In this document: in pieces, positions 60,483 through 64,000 of the stretch
Position numbering within the stretch: the first letter of the stretch is position 1
Layout: the number at the start of each line of letters is the position of its first letter
Assembly (NCBI RefSeq): GCF_036884655.1
Contig: NC_088345.1
Coordinates: forward strand, 35,311,001 to 35,375,000
DNA from: Musa acuminata AAA Group
Lineage: Eukaryota; Streptophyta; Magnoliopsida; Zingiberales; Musaceae
Length of the DNA: 64,000 nucleotides
Reading direction: 5' to 3'
Notes under the pieces: model-generated
Database searches by the model: none
Told to the model about the DNA's origin: nothing
What the model saw: only the letters and a program-made list of their open reading frames with translations
Made by a program: the position numbers and the translations under genes

Positions 60483-60805
60483 CTGGAAAAGAAAATTAAG
60501 AAACTTTTGTATAAATAAGGATTTCACTCCAAGCATTTTCATCGGCGGCATTCAGTTTTTTTTTTTCTCTTTCAGCAGTAACATGTTTAATGATCATCGA
60601 TCAGTGGAAGCTCCGACTTGAACAAGGTAATGAACTGCTACGGATAGTAGACAAATTTAGAGAAGTACAAACACACTGAATCTAGCTCTTGCAGTAAATA
60701 GTTTACAAAAATGACTAACTATGGGAGACCACATATTCCAGATGCCAATGGCACCGAGTCAGAAGCTCTAAATACTGCCTTCTGAATCTAAAATCCTCCA
60801 TTTGA

Positions 60806-62445
60806 CAAAGTGGAGAAAACTTGGTAAGCTTTAGGAGTTTTAATAGTTGAATTACCCTAATTGTAGAGCATTAGAAATACCAAAAAAATACCCCGAGAGG
60901 TGCTCACTAATATAAAAATTATAAAAAAATAATTGAGGATAAAGGCACCATTAGAAATATAAAAATTTTCAATTTACCAATCCAATACCACAACTTTTAT
61001 ACAAAAAATAGATCTTTGGCTGTGTTCATTCAGATTTCAGATATGTTTCTTCAGCTGCAGCTTATACAAATCCAAAGAAGGAAAAAAAACGATCAAAGAG
61101 TCATTAGTTATCACAACAATTCTGACAACAAAATATCCAAGTTATAGTTGCTGAAAGGAGAAGATGTAGGCAGAGAGGGAGAGCGTGATGGAGAGTGCTG
61201 TCAAGTGGAGTGGGGAGCATGGCAGAGGAGAGCGATGCAAAGGAGGTGGCCAAGTCACTGGTGATGGAGAAGGGGCAGCTGGAGAAGCAAATAAGGGGAT
61301 TAGGGTAGAGAAACCGTTCTGCTTGGGTGCGCACACGGCAGGAGGCGAGATGGGGCACACTGTTATGCAGCCAAATCAAGGCCTAGTTTGACTCGGCTCT
61401 AGGTCGGGAGATGGGGGATATTAACAAAACTCAATGTACTTGATTAGTTCCACTTGGATCTGGCTAATGTCCGAGTTAAGTTTGGCTCATCAATCCATCT
61501 TAAATCAGGCTCACTTTGTAGAAGACTAAGCTCTGGTCTGGCTTAGGTTCGAGTTGGGTTTGGCTCGTCAATCTATCTTAAATTGAATTGCAGAAGGAGC
61601 CAAGCTCAGGTTTGAGTCGGGCTTGGCTCATCAAATCAGCTTGCACAACAAGTTGGCTTGTTGCACTTAGGATGAACTCCTCAGACACCCAACACCTAGC
61701 TTTTGCGCTCTCCTAGGTGGTGCCCAAGCAAAAGCACCTTGCTTGACATACTTTAAGGTGCTCGGTGCTCACCTCGCTTAGCCCAAGTGCCAACTAGGTG
61801 AGAAGAAAAGATGAAGTTGCTTAAATTAATATCACATTTGTTAATCACAGCCAGAAAGAGATCATCCAACTATATGAATCTTAATTTGTCTGAATAAGTG
61901 TTATACCAGTACTTATTTTCCCATCCATGCTGGCACATGCTTCCTCCCTCAGAGATGTTTTGGTACAAGATTTTGTGAACAATACTTTTGAGGCCAAATA
62001 ACAAGAGAGAAATGACATCTAGCATCAATGTTCTCATGCAGGAACATCAGGATGTAGTCGTCAGCTAGCACGATGTAGCTGGTCAAAGTGAAGAAATAAC
62101 AAAGAATTACAATTCCTAGAACTCACCATCCAATATCTCCATAAGGCAGGTATTGGAGACTAAAAAATGGGTGCAAAGAATTTTGCTGAATGGGAAATCT
62201 GCTCGAAAGAGTAATGTAGTTATGGAAGAGGAAGACGCTAGGCACAAGGTGCCAAAACACCCAAGGTGTTAGCTGCTCACCCCAACGAAGCGAGACACTC
62301 ACAAATATTAAAAGTTAAAAAGATATAATTATTGAGAAATACGATCACTAAAATAAAAATGATCCATCAAATTGTATTCATTTAAGATACCAAATTACAT
62401 TGTCCAAATTTAATAACAAATATGACAACCAAAACAATATTAACA
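60806..62445. other. Repeat-rich region without clear genes
   Basis: 61142-61380 is GC-richer with overlapping chance frames. 61465-61640 has three ~75-bp units (CGAGTTGGGTTTGGCTCGTCAATC). 61690-61800 and 62240-62290 carry 'CACCTAG...GTGCTCGGTGCTCACCTCGC'-like and 'CCAAAACACCCAAGG' ends of a GCGCCTAGG-type MITE family. Nothing else seen. Confidence 0.5.
61465..61640 (+). repeat. Three diverged ~75-bp tandem units
   Basis: TCCGAGTTAAGTTTGGCTCA, TTCGAGTTGGGTTTGGCTCG and TTTGAGTCGGGCTTGGCTCA, each followed by TCAATC-ATCTTAAAT or TCAAATCAGC. The core GGCTCG(T/A) is typical of plant MITE-like repeats. Confidence 0.6.
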
Positions 62446-63319
62446 TTAATGATGATCAAAATCCACTTCATCCTCCTCTTCAACTGATTTGTATCCCTGA
62501 ACTTCATATTCATCTTCATTAAAATAAGTTTCCTCTTCGACATTTGCAGGCCGTGAAATTAAGGCTTTTGCATTGAAATTTGTTCTCGCGAGTTGTCTTA
62601 TGTATGTTCTCATTTCTCCAACATTTAAAACTCTTGCTATATCTCCCCATGTCAAACTATCATCATCTAAAACAAAATCATTATTGGGATTTGCAAGTTA
62701 CCACTCATTTCTTTCATTCGTTTATCAATATCATTAACATAATGGGACCAATGCTATCTCGCAAATAACAAGCCTAAGTGCTTGATTATACTTTATGTAA
62801 ACAAGATTATGTAGCCGTTGATGCTCTAACTAATTTCTTTTCTTTCTATGAATCTGTTATGTCATACAAATTAAAAATATAATTAAATGCATCAATATCT
62901 AAAATATTCTTTATTCTTATATACTTACCTTCTCAAAGACACTTAAATTTCAGTCATAACCTATGACACTACAAGTCAAACTCAAAATTTTTATAGCTAA
63001 TTACTAGAAGTTTGGTGCGGAATTCAGAATCTTTATACCTAATTAATACAAGTTTGGTGTGGAATTTCTAAATAAACTCTACCATTCAGCTGCAGATTTA
63101 TACATAACTATTAACAATAATAGTTTAAAATTTTATATGATAAAACTTGTGCATCAAGCTCAATAGACTTATAAAAGAATTTTGGATTTAAATAATACCC
63201 ACAACATGTAGTGAATGATGAAGACAGCATTCTCATCTTTTATTTAGATGTACATATACTTTTTCCTCGCTCCAACCAGAAGATTTTTAGAGTGTTTCCT
63301 TGGCTCTATATATATATAC

Positions 63320-63351
<32 letters not shown>

Positions 63352-63790
63352 CTATATATCCCATTGTCAGTTTTTTCTCATTATCTACAAGTCGAAAAAC
63401 TCTAACAAGAGAGCCTATAATTTTTAATAAACCATATGATTCCAAAAGGATGATACCAAGATGATATCACTTGTTCCTTACTGTTTACATCTTTTATCCA
63501 TTTACTTGTCACCCACTTCTCGTCGAGGTAAACATATTTCTAAGGTTGTGCTTTTGTCTATGCACACTTTACAATGTCAAAAATGAAGTGGCAAATCGTA
63601 TGACATCATATCTTACCAATTTTTTATTACTTATAAATAATCTCTTCATGTTTAGTGCTCTAGTGAGATCATACATAAACCCAGCAACAAAATCACCTTC
63701 CTCAAAGTCTTTTTAATGCCTATAATTTTTTCAATATCCTCTAACATTAGATAATTTAATGTATTGCACATGGAGTCCAACATAAATACG
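62446..63790 (-). pseudogene. Decayed hAT transposase, another family
   Basis: Minus strand, from the right: CAIH followed by LMLEDIEK-like residues (63770-63720), VRYDVIRFATSFLTL (63620-63570), HNLRNMFTS and SYGLLKIIGSLVRVFRLVDNEKKLTMGYI (63470-63360), then, after a (TA)n insertion, HSLHVVG...NSFI (about 63215-63160), and finally the C-terminal exon LTWGDIARVLNVGEMRTY ... DEVDFDHH (62655-62446). The block order is that of plant DUF659/hATC transposases. Stops and frame changes are frequent, so it is dead. The N-terminal part may continue beyond 63790, where a LINE tail now lies. Confidence 0.72.
63305..63359. repeat. (TA)n microsatellite with TACA interruptions
   Basis: About 55 bp of TATA repeats, interrupted by TACA twice and TCTA once. 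It splits the hAT pseudogene. Confidence 0.9.
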
Positions 63791-63825
63791 ACCGTTATGC
63801 TTCCGTAATTTATGTAAAAAACAAC

Positions 63826-64000
63826 AACAACGCTATGAGTCGCAGCTATGTGGGGTCAATTACATAGATCTTTTGCTGCAACTAAGATCTGTAAAAAGTC
63901 ATATGTTTAGTTAAATTCAGAATACTTAAATCTTTATTTATAGTTTCTATTAAAATCTTTTTAGGTTTTCCTTTATCTCTCCTTATACCACTAATTTGAT
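63826..64000 (-). mobile_element. 3' end of an RTE-type LINE, truncated by window edge
   Basis: The minus strand reads GKPKKILIETINKDLSILNL, then LTKHMTFYRS and, after a stop, KIYVIDPT. This matches the pattern GRPKxTWxxxIxxDL...RxxWRxxIHVADPT at the C terminus of RTE-clade reverse transcriptases. A short GTT-rich (complement AAC-rich) tail follows at 63820-63832. Decayed. Confidence 0.6.

Noticed and set aside
61104..61391. Overlapping 68-91-codon frames on both strands
   Set aside because: Pro/Ser/Cys-rich minus-strand and Gly/Glu-rich plus-strand products from one skewed block; no domain or splice context.
1..64000. tRNA, rRNA, snoRNA or miRNA genes
   Set aside because: I scanned by eye for tRNA B-box-like and cloverleaf patterns and conserved rRNA blocks and found none; small hairpin RNAs cannot be excluded without a folding search.

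Overview
This window is eukaryotic nuclear DNA from a flowering plant. The evidence is GT-AG introns, plant-type Ty1/copia, hAT and RTE-like transposon remnants, and two plant nuclear genes. A monocot is most likely from the Sirevirus-like copia elements and overall texture, but I cannot name the species. There are no bacterial features, no rRNA, tRNA or CRISPR, and no operons.

Layout. (1) 1-1628: 3' end of a copia (Tork/Tnt1-like) retrotransposon on the + strand, with an open reverse transcriptase/RNase H frame, a polypurine tract and a 3' LTR. (2) 1859-2969: 3' exons of a GT47 exostosin-type glycosyltransferase gene (+), whose 5' part is not in the window; the LTR lies in its upstream intron or 5' side. 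(3) 2970-6061: AT-rich DNA without genes. (4) 6062-16169: a tandem LTR-internal-LTR-internal-LTR array of a Sirevirus-like copia family (-) whose internal regions have lost most of pol. (5) 16170-16762: an unrelated repeat. (6) 16763-23270: a longer but decayed relative of the same family on the + strand (gag-PR-IN-RT-RNase H, many stops). (7) 23271-26870: repeats, including a diverged pair of about 410-430 bp direct repeats. (8) 27071-59177: the main gene, NAA35/MAK10, the auxiliary subunit of the NatC N-terminal acetyltransferase. I could assemble all 16 exons with GT-AG junctions and continuous phase (2199 nt, 732 aa) over 31.8 kb. (9) 59178-64000: minisatellites, one possible terminal exon of an unknown gene (-), a decayed second hAT transposase (-), and an RTE-type LINE tail (-).

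The NAA35 introns are the most informative part. Intron 12 (10.3 kb) carries a 5023-bp hAT transposon with a perfect 8-bp target duplication (GTTGCAAT). Intron 1 (8.2 kb) carries an internally deleted relative of it. At least five further introns or intron segments carry short GTACC-rich inverted-repeat elements with similar CAAGGT-type termini. The gene therefore looks like a long-term reservoir for one hAT lineage and its non-autonomous offspring, while every splice junction has stayed intact.

No clearly new molecular system is proven here. The best candidates for something undescribed are a conserved C-terminal tail in the hAT transposases (W-x-x-E-x-Y-F motif), GGTACC palindrome modules in the Sirevirus-like LTRs, and a ~35-bp GCTAGC minisatellite next to multiple polypurine tracts in the same elements.
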